This document shows positions 10,064 to 22,325 of a stretch of 64,000 bases of DNA, one piece after another. Both the position numbers and the translations under genes were made by a program. Under the pieces are notes generated by a model that had not been told where the DNA came from, did no database searches, and worked only from the letters and a program-made list of their open reading frames with translations. The stretch's first letter is position 1. The number at the start of each line of letters is the position of its first letter. The stretch is from Pseudoscleropodium purum (lineage: Eukaryota > Streptophyta > Bryopsida > Hypnales > Brachytheciaceae): assembly GCA_963969395.1 (NCBI GenBank), contig OZ017803.1:16554001-16618000 (forward strand), written 5' to 3'.

Positions 10064-13000
10064 ATGGCACCCAGGATGACGATATTCAACAGGAGACATG
10101 GAAGAGGTCGAGGTCGATCTTTCTATGGGCGACCAAGGTACCGATTTCTTGAGTGACTTCTGTATTTTTCCTGTCAATACCCTCCTTTCACCCTCTGCAA
10201 TGGAGAATGAAGTTTTCTTTAAAATAAATACAGAATGACTTCTGTATTCTCCGTGTCCATACCCCTGAACCTTCATTGTCAGTTCTTTAACCTATTTTGT
10301 ACCTGTATTCTCGGTCGGATTCTCTTTAAAGTGCGTCTCATCTCGCCAGCCGCGGAGCATTGCTTGTATTTGTGTATTTCCAGGCCGCGGTCATACTGTA
10401 CTCTTAGCAGTCACACTATTCTCGGCCATTTGCACTCTACTTTGAATTTTTGCATTGCTCAAGGATTCAGCGTTGCATTGAGTTCTAGAGTTCATTCAAA
10501 AGAATTAAATTCTAAGTTTTATGGAGATGTATCGAATTGCTTGATGTCATCTTAACTCGCCGTCGCCGCCTGAGTTATCCTTTTCACTCTAGATATGAAC
10601 TATTCTTTTGTGTCTCTTGGTACCAGAATCCACGAATACCTTTGTAAGCCATACCAAAGCTGGATCTTCGATTCTGAATGAGGAAAACCTATCTGATTTA
10701 TGGGATTGATTTTGCATGACAATTGCGGTAGAGGGCCTACACCAAATGGAGAGGCTGTAGACCCTGTCGAATTTTCAGTCCCTTCGCTGTACGATTTTTC
10801 ACATGATTCCACCGACCAGGACAATCCATATGCTCGCAGGTATAGTCTCGTGCATTAGAGAGCAGAATCATTTCTTAGGCTTCTTTTTGCACACCTGTTT
10901 CATGCTCCGTTTCTTATGAACTGATCGATGAATGACACTTGAAGTAGTGAGAAGGATGTCACGGCTATTTTGAGCACAATATGTCCCAAGCTTATTGTGC
11001 AAGTCTTAAATATTGTATTCCTTGAAGGTGGTGTTCGCACCATGTTTAATTTGGTAGTAACCCATCGCTTTTTGCGCGTAATTTGTAGGATTCGGATATC
11101 AGCAGGTGGCCACCTCACGGCCATGAACGAACTCGGCGACTCGATTGGTGAAGACAGGGTGGGGTTAGGGGAAGTTCTCCAGGAACCAGCCTCAGACAGT
11201 GGCCGCTTGAGATTCGGGGCAGACAAGTTCTCTGTGGCAGACATGCTGCACATAATGTTTCTGTGGCTACTGAAACAGTCCAAGGGAAAGAACATCAAAG
11301 CTTCTAAGGTACTTATGTACATTTGATAATAGAATTTTTTTGAGACATTCTCCGTTTACACATTTACCTCACATGCTGCGGAACTGCAGTTAGTAAGAGC
11401 TATGAGCTTTTTAGGATTCAGGTTTCTCGTTTACTTCGTACAATAATCGATGCACACTGCCGATAGGTGGGGAGGCTCTCCTTGACGGGAACTTATTCAA
11501 ATTTGAAGATCTTGCTTGATTCTTTACTAACAATTATATGCCATTTGTGATGTTATATCATATAGAGTGTACTGGCGATGTATCACGACTTATTTTTATA
11601 TGGCGAAGTGCCATTCACTATAAAAGTGCGAACTGCCCTTCGCGCATGGCCTTTGCGCCCTATTCTTATATGGGTGCGATCAGTGACTACCTTTTCTCGC
11701 GACCCTTTGTAATAATATTACTAAAGTTCTTATCTAGAGCATAAAAGACCAATTCATTTATCTTATTGATCTTGAAGAATCGCTCGATAAATTTGATTAT
11801 GTTATTGATTTCTCAATACTCCTGCATTGCAAGCTCTTAGTCATCTGATGTATTGATACCTGGCAATTCTGGCATGATTTTTCAGATGGAGTTTTTCGCG
11901 GCTATTATATCCGTGACCATATACATTATTTGTTCGTAAGTTCTGTCCTTTCTCTTGCTCCCCTTGTCTGTTTTGAAAATGCTGAGAAAGTTATGCTCGA
12001 GAGGGTCCTCATCAGGGTTAATATGCTGCTTGCAGGTACCAACTGGATCCATCTCATCGATCTCATTGGCAGCGGCTTACGGAAATTGCTTGCGGTCTCT
12101 TTTTTGTGCTCGACTTCATTCTGAACGTCTACAGGTATGCAATTTTCATCAGAAATTAGCATATCCTTGGTGAATTATCCTATTCATGCATGGTATTTGT
12201 GCCGGATATTTCGAAAGAAGCTGTTCACTGAAATTAACAGTTTAATTTTTATTTAGGACTTGGCATTAGAATGCGTACCATGTTATGTCTATGTCTTCAA
12301 TTGCATTAATCTCAATGCTGTGCAGTGCTCCAGTGAGGCTGTACTACATCTTTTCTGTCCGTGGAGTAATCGACTTTGTTTGCACGACTCCTATTGTGTT
12401 GTATTGGACGTATGTGCTCTACACCACCTACATATCTATTTTTTGTGAATCCTCTGTTCAGTATTACTTCAGGCGAAGGTAGTATTTGAAAGAATTTTTG
12501 AAATGCAAGCACCTTTAAGGCTACTGGTGCATGACTCAATGTAACTTGACCTGTGCAGCCCTGTGGACAATGGCGCTGCTGCTATACTACTCTTCTTTCG
12601 GGTGATTAGGTGAGGATTTCTGCTGGGTTCACTGAGTAAAAGGTCTCAATTTCCCCATAACCTTTAAAGAACCCAACTAACTCGAAACGCTGTGTTTGTT
12701 TCGATGCAGGATCATGCCTCTTATCGCCCACATAGGTGGAGTGACAGGCGGTGCCATTCGGGAGCAGATTTTTGTACTTGTCATGTACACGTTTGGAGTC
12801 GGTTCGTGCATTTTACTCTCATTCAATTATCATCAAGCTAACTGGTGCTATAGTAATTTTTATTGCACCAGACAATTTTGACCTACCCATGAACGTCCAA
12901 GTCTTCTCTGTCAAGGTTGCAATCAATGCGGACGCATCCTCACTTTTGTTCTACATCGTGTTTCCCTTCTTGCAGTGTTTATTGCTGCGGGAATTTTGCA

Positions 13001-16000
13001 GTGGGTCGACAACAAGATGACTAAAGACAGTGTGAAGGCAGCGTTCGGTTGCCGTGATAGTGGCTGTCTTTCTTTCTTCGATGCCTTCTGGTTCATGATT
13101 GTCACGGTGGGTACACAAACTTACTGCTGATTTACTACGCAGATTGGGCTCTCTATTCAAGTTGAGAATGTAGAGTTTTTCAGCCACGACAGGCCTTCCT
13201 GTTCATGCTGTTTCGCAGGCTTGACTGTTTTTTCACTTGGCAGATGTCGACAGTGGGCTATGGAGACATTACACCTAAGTCGAACTGGGGAAGGGCTGTT
13301 GTGTTGTGCGTGATCATTAGCGCTTTGGTCATTCTACCTCCTCAAATTAACCGAATCTTACGTCTTGCTTCACGAAGGTGTGTCTCTCTATTGTAGACTT
13401 TAGTCCCCTGTGTACATTTGGCAATGAACTTAGCCTCTGAAGGACAATTGTCGGTTCAATGCACAAATGAATGTTTGGGTAGGTGCCTATGAAATCAATT
13501 TAAAACGTATGTTTCTGAAATTTCAATACATGGGGTACATACACTAAACATCATTGCAGGAAGGAAATAAAATTCTAATTAGATGTCTAGGTGAAAAGTT
13601 ATGCTACCTAAAAAATTTGGACAATTCTAGCAATGGGGGCATATTTTGGACATCTTTTGCTGAGCCCTTCATTGACTTTTGAAATTTCCCATGTACGTAA
13701 CTGATATGATATGGCATGGAACCGTCAAAAAAAATTAATTTAAGTTCTAAAATGACTCTCAAAGAGAAGACAAATTTTGTAAACTATGTCAGGGCAATTT
13801 TGAAATTAAGCATTTTCTTCTAACTTGAAATTCTATAATCTTACAATTTGTGAAGTCATGAATTTTGAAAATTTTCCACATTCTAAATTTTTCGCTCTAT
13901 GTTTTCACACTTTAGATTCAAAAAAAAAAAAATTTACAATGCACAAGAAATCATCAAAAATTGGCTAGTGTGTTGCTAGATTACTTAACTCTTTGTACTA
14001 AAGGGTGATTTAGAGTAAGATAGACATCTCATTTTCTTCTAAAGTTTTGCATGAGTATACCTAATAAGATATACTAGTGAATGTTATAAATCCTCATTTT
14101 AGTGTAGAGCAAAAATCTCACTCCAAGAGGGCTTGAGGTGTACTAACCTTGTTTGGCATGGACAAAAAGAAACTTTTTTACAAGCTTCAAATGTTATAAT
14201 CTTGCAATCCACGTGGTCAAATGGCCTGAATTTTTTTCCTCGCATCAACATATGGTCTCATACACTTTTTTACCCTTGGGATTTTAAAAAAGTTTTAATT
14301 TTCAATTTTGACCACTGCATCAAAATGGCAGTTTCTGACCATTTCTCTGAAAAACACCTTCCGTCCTTTATAGAGGTTAAAATTGTGCTACTGGTTTTTT
14401 TTCGGTTCTTCCTTAGCGTGCGGGACTTATTAATTGGTCGATTGCTCCTCATGTGAACTTGTTAAACAGTTGATGTATATGTTTATTGATGATGAAGATC
14501 TCTTGGAAATGCAGGCCATATGGAGGATCTTTCGAAGTGCGTAAAGTCGTAGGTTCACGTTTTATTATTGTCAGTGGCAACTTGTCATATAGGACTGTCC
14601 AAGACTTTCTGGCTGAGTTTTATCACCCCACTCACGATAAAGGTAAATCAGAAATGCAGCCAACCACGGTATCGCCATGTTTGTTAATATGGCAAAATAT
14701 CAAGAAATTGGCACTTTTCCAGATGGTCGTCTGGATCCTCAGATTTATGAAAATCCTAGATTATAAAGCTTTGTGCGTTTGATAGTCACAGTTTGGGTAC
14801 TCTAAAACTGACCAATTTAACGAATATGACCATTGGTGTATCTATGTACCGTTTCTCTTTGTGTGGACACAATTCTGCGAGCATGCGTCTAATTCCTTAT
14901 GTTCAGGGGTCTTCAGAAATTTAATGCGAAGAGTCTCATACGTGGTATTGTGTTCAGTGTAGGAACTAGCTTTGCAGGTGCAAATGAGCTTAGTTGACCG
15001 TTCAATTTAAGAAATGTCTTGAGATAGATGAAGCGTTAGTAACTCTTGCTGATTTAACGGTATTGCTGGGCATTGCCGCAGACATGTCGGCATTTCCTGT
15101 GCGAGTGGTTATCATGGCTCCATTTAAGCCTTCGTGAGTATATTCACACTTTCACGATAGTGACTTTCATGGTTTATGTCCCTTCTGATAAATGACCCGA
15201 CTGATGGGTTTGCGGTTGTGTCGAAATCTTCGCGCATTCACGCCAGGTGTTTTAAGATTGAAATGGGGGACTTGCAGGTTTGAATTGAAGACACTGCTGA
15301 TGCACTACAGAGAAAGAGTGGAGTTCATCCAGGGCACCCCGGTCAAGGACTCCGACCTTGATCGCGTCAGTGCTAAAGTAGCCTCAGCAGTTTATCTGCT
15401 TGCTGACTCCCAAGCGCAGGTAAGAAATCTGTTTTCATTCGGATCACATTTTTGATGACTTCTTTTCCCGGAGGCAGATTTTTGCTTTACTGAGAAAAGG
15501 CGGGAAAAAAGGCTGTTCGGTGTCTCTCCAATTTGTCGTAGGACTTCTGATTGGAACTTCACGTAGTTCTTATATTGCAACATTCTGCCACAGTTTAATG
15601 GTTAGATCGTGATTGTGGGGGACAGCCTTCGGAATCTACTTATTGATTCATATTTGCGACCTGTAGGATCCCGAAGGGGAAGATGCTGCTCAAATTGTGA
15701 GAACATTGGCTGTTCATCGCCATTGTGGTTCCAAAGTACGTGTGATTGTGGAGTTACTCCAACCCGAAAAGGCTGCTGGAGCTATTTGGGATGAAACCGA
15801 GCATGGCATTGAGATCATTTGCCTTGACCTCACTCGATTCAAACTCCTAGCCCGCAGGTGATCTCAAGTTATGTCTTCACGCGTGTAAACAAATACGATG
15901 CCATATTTTTCTTCTTTAGGACGGCTTTTCCTTTGTTCTCACTTGGTATTTCACTAACAAGAAGATTCGTACTGTGCTTCAACAGCTGTCATATCAGAGG

Positions 16001-18439
16001 CTTGTCAACATTCATAATCAATCTTTTTCGCTCTGGACTAGATATTTCAAAACCTTTGAATGGTCATTGGATGATGAAATACATGCACGGCCTCCACCAA
16101 GAGGTCTTCCCGGTGCTTCTGCCGGAATTTTTTATCAAGGAAAATCTGACCTTTGACCAGGTATGTTAGCTTTATTGCTCTATATCCGGAATTTTTTCGC
16201 TTGCACTTATGAATTTGATAGTCCTGAGAATGACCGCAAGCTTATCACCTGTAACTAACGATCGCTTTCCAACGGCAGGCTGCGGAGCTGGTATTCCGAA
16301 AATTTAATATTATTATGTTCGGGGTGGATATTGCACACGGAGATCACGACGATGATAATAAGGAAGTATTTCGCGATGTCTTGTTATTTCCAAAAGGAAG
16401 AGTGCTGCGTTCATCAGACGTGGGCTTAGTGATAGCCAAGAACCTCCAAACAGCTGAGCTGATTTCCAAACTGGATATGAGTGTGCACACGCATTGCTTG
16501 GGATTGCGCAAGTTTTTGTGTGCTCCTTGCTTGAAGATTTCAAACGCTCCAAGTGCCTACGAGCTGCGTAAGCTTCTGGATATGGTGAAGGAGCGGAAGT
16601 CCTCGGATATGGGCGCAAATGATGGGCTGCAGTTTGAACATGAACACAAAATCGCAATTTCCGAACAAGATGTGAAAGAGGCTGATGGTTTATTTTCAGA
16701 ACGATCTATATCACGGAAAAGTGACAACAGTCTGAGTCGGCATCATGGTCTCACTTCTCACTCTCACCTTGTGAAGGGTGACAAGGATGGGAGCTCACAT
16801 CGGGTGCAAGGCCTTATATCACAAGTCTCCTCACGGAAGTCAGAGGTAAATGACATAAGCAACCACCTGGGAAAACTTGACTCTAAGTCTAAGTCTAAAA
16901 CTCCCAAAGCCCCGACTTTGTTAGAGGTCCCGGATTCGCCTGGAAACCATGATCGCTCTGTGACTTCTCCTGATGTCAAAAACCCCGATACCCCACGCAA
17001 AGTGGTTATCAGTTTAGAAGATGCTATTGATATGGCTATGAGCTGGCCTCCCATATATCAACAGGACAAACCTGATCCTGCAATTCTGGAGCGTCGTGCT
17101 GAGGAAATTTCTGAAAACCTCCGACAGCGGACTATGAATGTTGTGAACGGGGTTGTGAAGCTTCAATCTCCCCATATAGTAGTATGCATTCAAGGAAAAT
17201 GGCCCCGTAGTCTCTTCTACTTTGTTTCCCATTTTCGAGCGCCTGGCGTGCCAAATACTCCTATAGTGATCCTTCACCCGAATGTTCCAGCTGCATCACA
17301 GTGGGGTACCATTGGTTTCTTCGACCACGTTTACTTTGTGAAGGGGTCTCCTAGCTATGAGCTAGACCTTGTTCGGGCCGGCGTTCTTCAGGCGCAGAAG
17401 GTGGTCATTCTAACGCAAGGTATCCAGGTGGATCATCCTGGTGGAGATTCCGCCAACGATGAGGACCATCTTATACCTTCCACCGCCTTTACGATTGATG
17501 TCAACAATGTCTTCATTGCAGCCACGGTGAGTAGCCTTTTTCCCCAGAATTGCCTTTTAGATTTGTAGTGTTTGAGAACATAGGGCCTCTTCGATTCGTT
17601 ATCTTACTTGATGACTGATATAAATTACAATTTCCACTATAACCTGGTGATCGATTTCGAACATGTTTTATGTGAGTTCCAAGTAGACGACCGGTACATT
17701 GCTGCCGAAGTATAGTGGTACGTACATGTTAAAAGTTTGGTGCCTCCTCCAGCAAAGTTTTCCGTACTTAAGTAAGTGGGACTTGCAGGTGGAGAGATTG
17801 CTGCGCCCGGACAAGGACCGTATTATAGTTGAACTCCAGCAAGAAACAGAAATTCAATATCTTCAACCACGTCTGTTATTCGACCGCCGCATCTTTGACA
17901 GCGAAATGTACCAACGCAACCGATCTGCTACTTACCAGTTTGCTCCTCCATACATTGATGGGAAGGCATTCTGTCCAGCCGCTCTTGGATTCCTCATGTG
18001 AGTATCATTAATCACATTTTCTCTCCAGTCTCCATGTGATCAATTTCGTTTTCATTATTTTCCATTGTTATTGCAAAGCACCGGAGTATATAAACGTGAA
18101 TGGATGTGCAGGTACGCGTCATTTTATAACTGCCAAACATTGGCTATCGTGGATCAGCTGATTTGTGGAGGCCAAGTGCTTGAAACGGATGAAATCACAC
18201 ATGAAGCCCACGCCTCCGACTACCTTGTTCGTCAACTCGATCAAATCCCCGTTCCTAAGCCCTACGTTGATCGTCCTTTCGAAGATCTCTTCATCGGTTT
18301 GCTGAGGGAACACGGCACCCTGGCGATGGGTCTCTACCGGACAACAGGATTGAACCACGAAGGCATCGGCTTCGTGTACACTAATCCTATCCCAACTGAC
18401 ATTGTCGAAGCGACGGACCTTGTGTACATCTTGCATTGA
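10064..18439 (+). CDS. Slo/BK-family potassium channel (six TM segments, two RCK domains), 18 exons
   Basis: Probable large-conductance-type K+ channel of a cellular membrane. Exons: 10064-10137, 10732-10839, 11089-11308, 11886-11935, 12036-12134, 12326-12409, 12559-12609, 12710-12801, 12976-13106, 13244-13377, 14515-14642, 15082-15133, 15278-15419, 15667-15857, 15986-16160, 16279-17526, 17789-17997, 18112-18439. All junctions are GT..AG and in phase; total 3516 nt, 1171 aa, within the animal BK size range. S1 is about residues 135-151, S2 168-184, S3 197-212, S4 219-236, S5 245-270 and S6 318-340. The filter TVGYGD is residues 306-311. RCK1 (about 348-600) includes DPEGEDAAQIVRTLAVH and RGLSTFIINLFRSG, both close to the BK pattern. 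A Ser/Lys-rich linker precedes RCK2 (about 870-1171). The acidic calcium bowl is missing, and S4 keeps only R226 and R229. Exon 1 is the least certain exon; ATG 10700 is an alternative start. CASTOR/POLLUX is excluded by the GYG filter. Confidence 0.9.
13378..14514. repeat. Long AT-rich intron of the channel gene carrying a repeat
   Basis: At 1.1 kb, this intron 10 is the longest in the gene and the only one with intergenic-like composition. Two related segments about 355 bp apart (about 13803-13910 and 14158-14275) share a CTTCAAA..TTATAATCTT and CAATCCAC-like core. The same core occurs reversed near 49200-49250 and in part near 63280. The intron probably grew by insertion of a dispersed repeat and its duplication. 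Donor 13378 and acceptor 14513-14514 keep the frame. Confidence 0.5.
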
Positions 18440-18800
18440 CAAGTATTGACCCGAAGTCCTGTATCCGAGTCCACGTATGATACACTTAATTTATAGGTAG
18501 TATACTGGGTGGGTACTCTTTCTTGTTTTCCTAGGAATTTCAGTGGGGATCTCACCCTCCCTTTGTTCTATAAAGCATTTGCTTCTGGTTGAGACGAGGC
18601 TTTGAATCAAAGTAAAAGCCTGTTTTGATGGGCCATAGCTAAATGCTTGGCACGAACATTGTTTTGTATCATACGGAGTAGTTATTTAGCCAGATTCGGC
18701 ATGTTGCGGAAGAAACGAATTCATTGGGAAAGAGGAATTAAAGTAGCCTCTTTGTAAGAAATACTGCATTTGTGCGTGTATTGTTTCTTACTTTGGTAGA
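18440..18800 (+). other. Probable 3' untranslated region of the channel gene
   Basis: Mixed-composition sequence follows the stop codon at 18437-18439, before composition drops near 18830. No canonical AATAAA was seen, which is common in plant-type genes. The end is not determinable. Confidence 0.4.
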
Positions 18801-19595
18801 TCCTTAGGGTCATATGTCCCAGTCGATGGTTTTTCGATTTCGTACAGTTTTTTGGTTTTTTTCAATCATTTTGGAGAAGTAGCCACTCATGTGAAACTTG
18901 GGTGATACTTGGTGATATCTATATCAAAACTAGATCAAAACTAGATGATAAGTAGGTAAAATTTAGCTATACACTACTAATATGGCTATTTTGACTGAAA
19001 AAAATGAAATTTTCCTTCACAAAAAATTAGACAACATCTGATCTTTTGACTGTAGCGAAAAATCGTGCATGAAACACTGATTTCCAAGGATCGACTGACG
19101 ACAATCGTCAACACGACGAGGATGACTACAGCACGTCTGTCCAGTCCACGTCAATGCTCCTCGTTGTGAGGACCGCCAAGCGAAGTTCAGTTACTAACTT
19201 ATTAGATTAGTCGATTTCTGTCGTTAATGCTGTTTCCTCGCCCTTTTCTTCCCTTTTATTGCTCTTTTGTTTTCCCATTTAACGTATTATCTCCGTCCGC
19301 ATAAACGTACTGACAACTGAATATTTTCATGTGCCACCCAGCGAATATTGTAAGGATTAGGGTGGGTCGAGCGACACGCTGCCCTGTGGGGTCCTGTAGT
19401 CGCTTTGATGGTTCGTTGCCCTACAAATGAAGCATGCGGTTTAGGGTGGTGACTTACAGTTGCAATTTATTTATTTATTTTTAAACTTGTTGGGGCTGCT
19501 GGTGAAGCTGCCCCGTTTTGTCGTCGATGATATGGTGATAACGTCGTTGTGGCTCCCTGTTCCGTCATGGGTCCCTGAATGCAAGACATTCACAA
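18801..19595. other. Intergenic stretch, nothing recognised
   Basis: An AT-rich part is followed by a GC-richer part (about 19060-19440). No open frame with protein character was seen. An imperfect GAC/GTC-rich palindromic patch (GACGACAATCGTC) lies near 19096. Confidence 0.4.
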
Positions 19596-19597
19596 GC

Positions 19598-19725
19598 AAA
19601 AAAAAACTAAAAAAAACCAATGTATCTCACAATTTACATAAGCAATCACTAGGGGAATTGAACCCAGACCATGAAGCCTTGCCCAAATGCAATGAGTGAT
19701 TCCACCCACCCCCAACCAAGTTAGT
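19598..19725 (-). mobile_element. Possible tRNA-derived SINE
   Basis: Read on the minus strand, the segment contains GGTTCAATTCCCC, which fits an RNA polymerase III B box. An upstream part could be a degenerate A-box region, and the segment ends in T-runs interrupted by A (19598-19617 on the plus strand read A8-A9). This resembles plant SINEs with short T-rich tails. No target duplication was identified, and it abuts the 3' end of the hAT-like pseudogene. Confidence 0.35.
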
Positions 19726-19739
19726 AATTTGATAAAAGA

Positions 19740-22325
19740 ACTTAGAACTTGAAACTTGCCAATTTAATGAAAATAGATCGTACATATCTATTCCCCGGTG
19801 TGATCGTTCCTCCCACCATGAAGTAATGACCTTGGATAGAGGAAATGTTTCAATAGTGAAGAACTCTTGTGAGAAAAGTTTCATGCAAGTATCAACATGC
19901 CCTGGAAGGCGATTTCGAAGCTTGGACTTCATAAAGCTCAAAGTACAAAATGTCCACTCATCCTCCACGCTACCCAAGATCACACAAATTGCAATTTTGG
20001 CTAGCTTAATTAACTCTAACAGGCAGTTCAACATCAAGGCATTCTGCCCAAATCAAACCCAAATCTTAGAAACAGGGTTTTCATCAACCATTTCTTCCAT
20101 GGCCGCTTTAGTATGAGATTTCATCGTGAGCTTGAAGAGTGACATCTACAAAGACATCAACCTTCCATCCAAAATGGAATCCACTTGTTGCAAATTGGGC
20201 TCGGCCTTAGTGCCCAAGTTCACTATGCAAACCACTGCAAAGTGAAAACGCAATGTTTTGACATGCAACAAAAATAAATCGTCACACTTGGGCTACAACC
20301 AATATTGAGGAAATACTACGCCCAAAGCATTAAGTAACTCAGCCTCCAGAAATTGAATGTCAAGCTCAAATGTGAGCATCTTTGCAATATCATGGCATTG
20401 GGCCTTTATAGAAGAAATGACCATAGCCAAGTCCTCCCAATTCATTGGCAACTTTTTGCTATTGATAGCACAAATGATATGTATTGGATAAAAGTGGCCT
20501 CCTATACGAAAGGCAAGCATCTCTCCACCACTATTCAAATCAATTACCCACTCCTAAGAAATGGAGTAAGAATGATCATGCACAATATTATAAAACATTT
20601 GGAAGTGTTGCTTTTGCCAAGTAGTATCTTTATCCGAATACATCATTAGCAACTTACTTTTGCATATTTTAATTGCCGCAATGTAGTCACTAATGAATAC
20701 ATTGTTAGATTGGGCAAATTTCAAAAGGAAAATTTACCGAATCAAGCAATGGCATGAGACAAGGCAATGCAAGTAAGGTACTAACATCGCAGAGGAGGTC
20801 ATAGTTGTGACCTTCGTAGCAGCTTGCTTCGCAATAAGCTCGGGTTCTTTAATGGATGTGTCCTTACACATCTTCACCATAAGAGTCTTGTACCCTCCCA
20901 TGACTCTCTTCAAGGGCTCCAACAATGAAAGCCATCTTGTTTTCACGTTTCAAACCATCCAATGTCCCTTTGTTTCTACTAAGTTGGCAAGTTTTTGACA
21001 TTCCAAGTGGCGTTTCGGACTGTGGCTAAAATACGCATACATTGCTTGACACAAGTTTTCAATCTTAACCACAATTGGCAAGTCAAACAGAAGCTCCACA
21101 TCTAGATTAGTCTAGTGTGCCATACAATGCACTCCAAGCAAAAAAAGGGCCATGTATTGCCTCATCAACATCGTCACACCACTTCAGCATCCCTGAAAAA
21201 CAGACACCCCATCTTCCCCGAAATACACAAGCTAGTTTGCCACTTTGGCTACTAAGAGTCTAGAGTGATGGTTCACCATTCCTTCAATGGTTTCTTTGAT
21301 AGCCAAAGCTCCATTGCCCTCTTCAAGTTGATTCAAGGAAAGTAAAATGGAGACTCTTTTGAATGCAATGCACACATACAAATGAATCGATAGCTGACCG
21401 TCAATTGTGGTCACCTCATGTGCACTCAAAGAGAAGACACGAGCCTTAGAAATGACCTGCTTCATGTGCTCCACCAATGCAATGGCCAAGTGGTCAACCA
21501 TCTCCCATCCTATTGCAATGCTCCAATGCTTTGTTGGAAAGTCCAGCACAAAAAGAAGCTAAAACAGGTCTCTCATCTTCTCATACTGCAACCCTACATC
21601 AACAACCAAAGAATTGCCCGAAACTGCACCATTTTCCTCTTTTGTTCTTTCATTGTCCCCATTGCCACTTGTTGCAAGATAGTGTCCCTAGCCTTCTCCA
21701 AATGTGCAAAGTATACTTTTTCATTTTTGGCATGGGCATTGTTGCTCAAGAAATAGTACTAGCTTGCCTTCACTTTTCCAAACGAAGTAGTGGCCTTCCT
21801 TCTCCTACAATGTTTCCAAAGCAAATCAAGTTTGGAAACCAATAGCTTCTCCCTTCCCTCAACATCAAAGTAGATCTTGCAACGTACTTGGTAAACACTT
21901 CCATTTAGACTAACTACGCTTTCCGCTTATGGTGTTCGAGCAATTCCTGTATCCTACCATTGTCGGTTAAGCTCATAACTCTTTCGATGTGAGTGGGCCA
22001 ATCCATACGCTGGAGACGCCTCTTTCGAGTCCAAAATGACAACCTCTAGAATTGTGGTAGAAGACACCACTACGATGTCACTATCGTCAATGTCATCGAC
22101 TATAAGAGGGGTGCCAAGAGGCACATGTTCAACTTCAAATTCACTTGCTGTTAAGTGAGAGTCTTCAAGGTTGCTCCCCTCAACTTGCGTGGTAATAGGA
22201 AGATTACAATGAGACTCTGAAGACTGAAGTCTCCCCTCATACAAAATTTTTCTCATGATTGATTGATGGGGAGCCATGGCAAATAGAACCAGTGTAAGGT
22301 GAAATGGAGGAACTAGAGCAAGCAC
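19740..22325 (-). pseudogene. Decayed hAT-type transposase (zinc-finger 862-like family)
   Basis: Fragments appear in family order on the minus strand. The N-terminal part (22325-21954) has an acidic Ile/Val/Asp-rich segment. The region 21549-21232 contains HEVTTIDGQLSIHLYV and KRVSILLSL, as in the conserved core of hAT-like 'ZNF862-type' proteins. Next comes TRWLSLLEPLKRVM (about 20940), as in the family segment before the C-terminal part. The end (about 20037-19760) carries SVEDEWTFCTLSFMKSKLRN, which fits the hAT C-terminal dimerisation region. Stops and frame changes separate the parts, so it is not functional. These assignments are by eye from remembered family patterns. A domesticated host gene is unlikely given the number of breaks. 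Confidence 0.65.

Noticed and set aside
10700..10839. ATG 10700 as the main start of the channel
   Set aside because: It is possible and kept as an alternative. The splice acceptor at 10730-10731 joins the upstream exon 10064-10137 in exact phase, giving a basic N-terminus, so the longer form is preferred.
10064..18439. Identification of the channel as CASTOR/POLLUX (DMI1-type) plant RCK channel
   Set aside because: That family has a different filter region (ADSGNHAD-type). Here the filter is TVGYGD, and the order and motifs of both RCK domains follow Slo.
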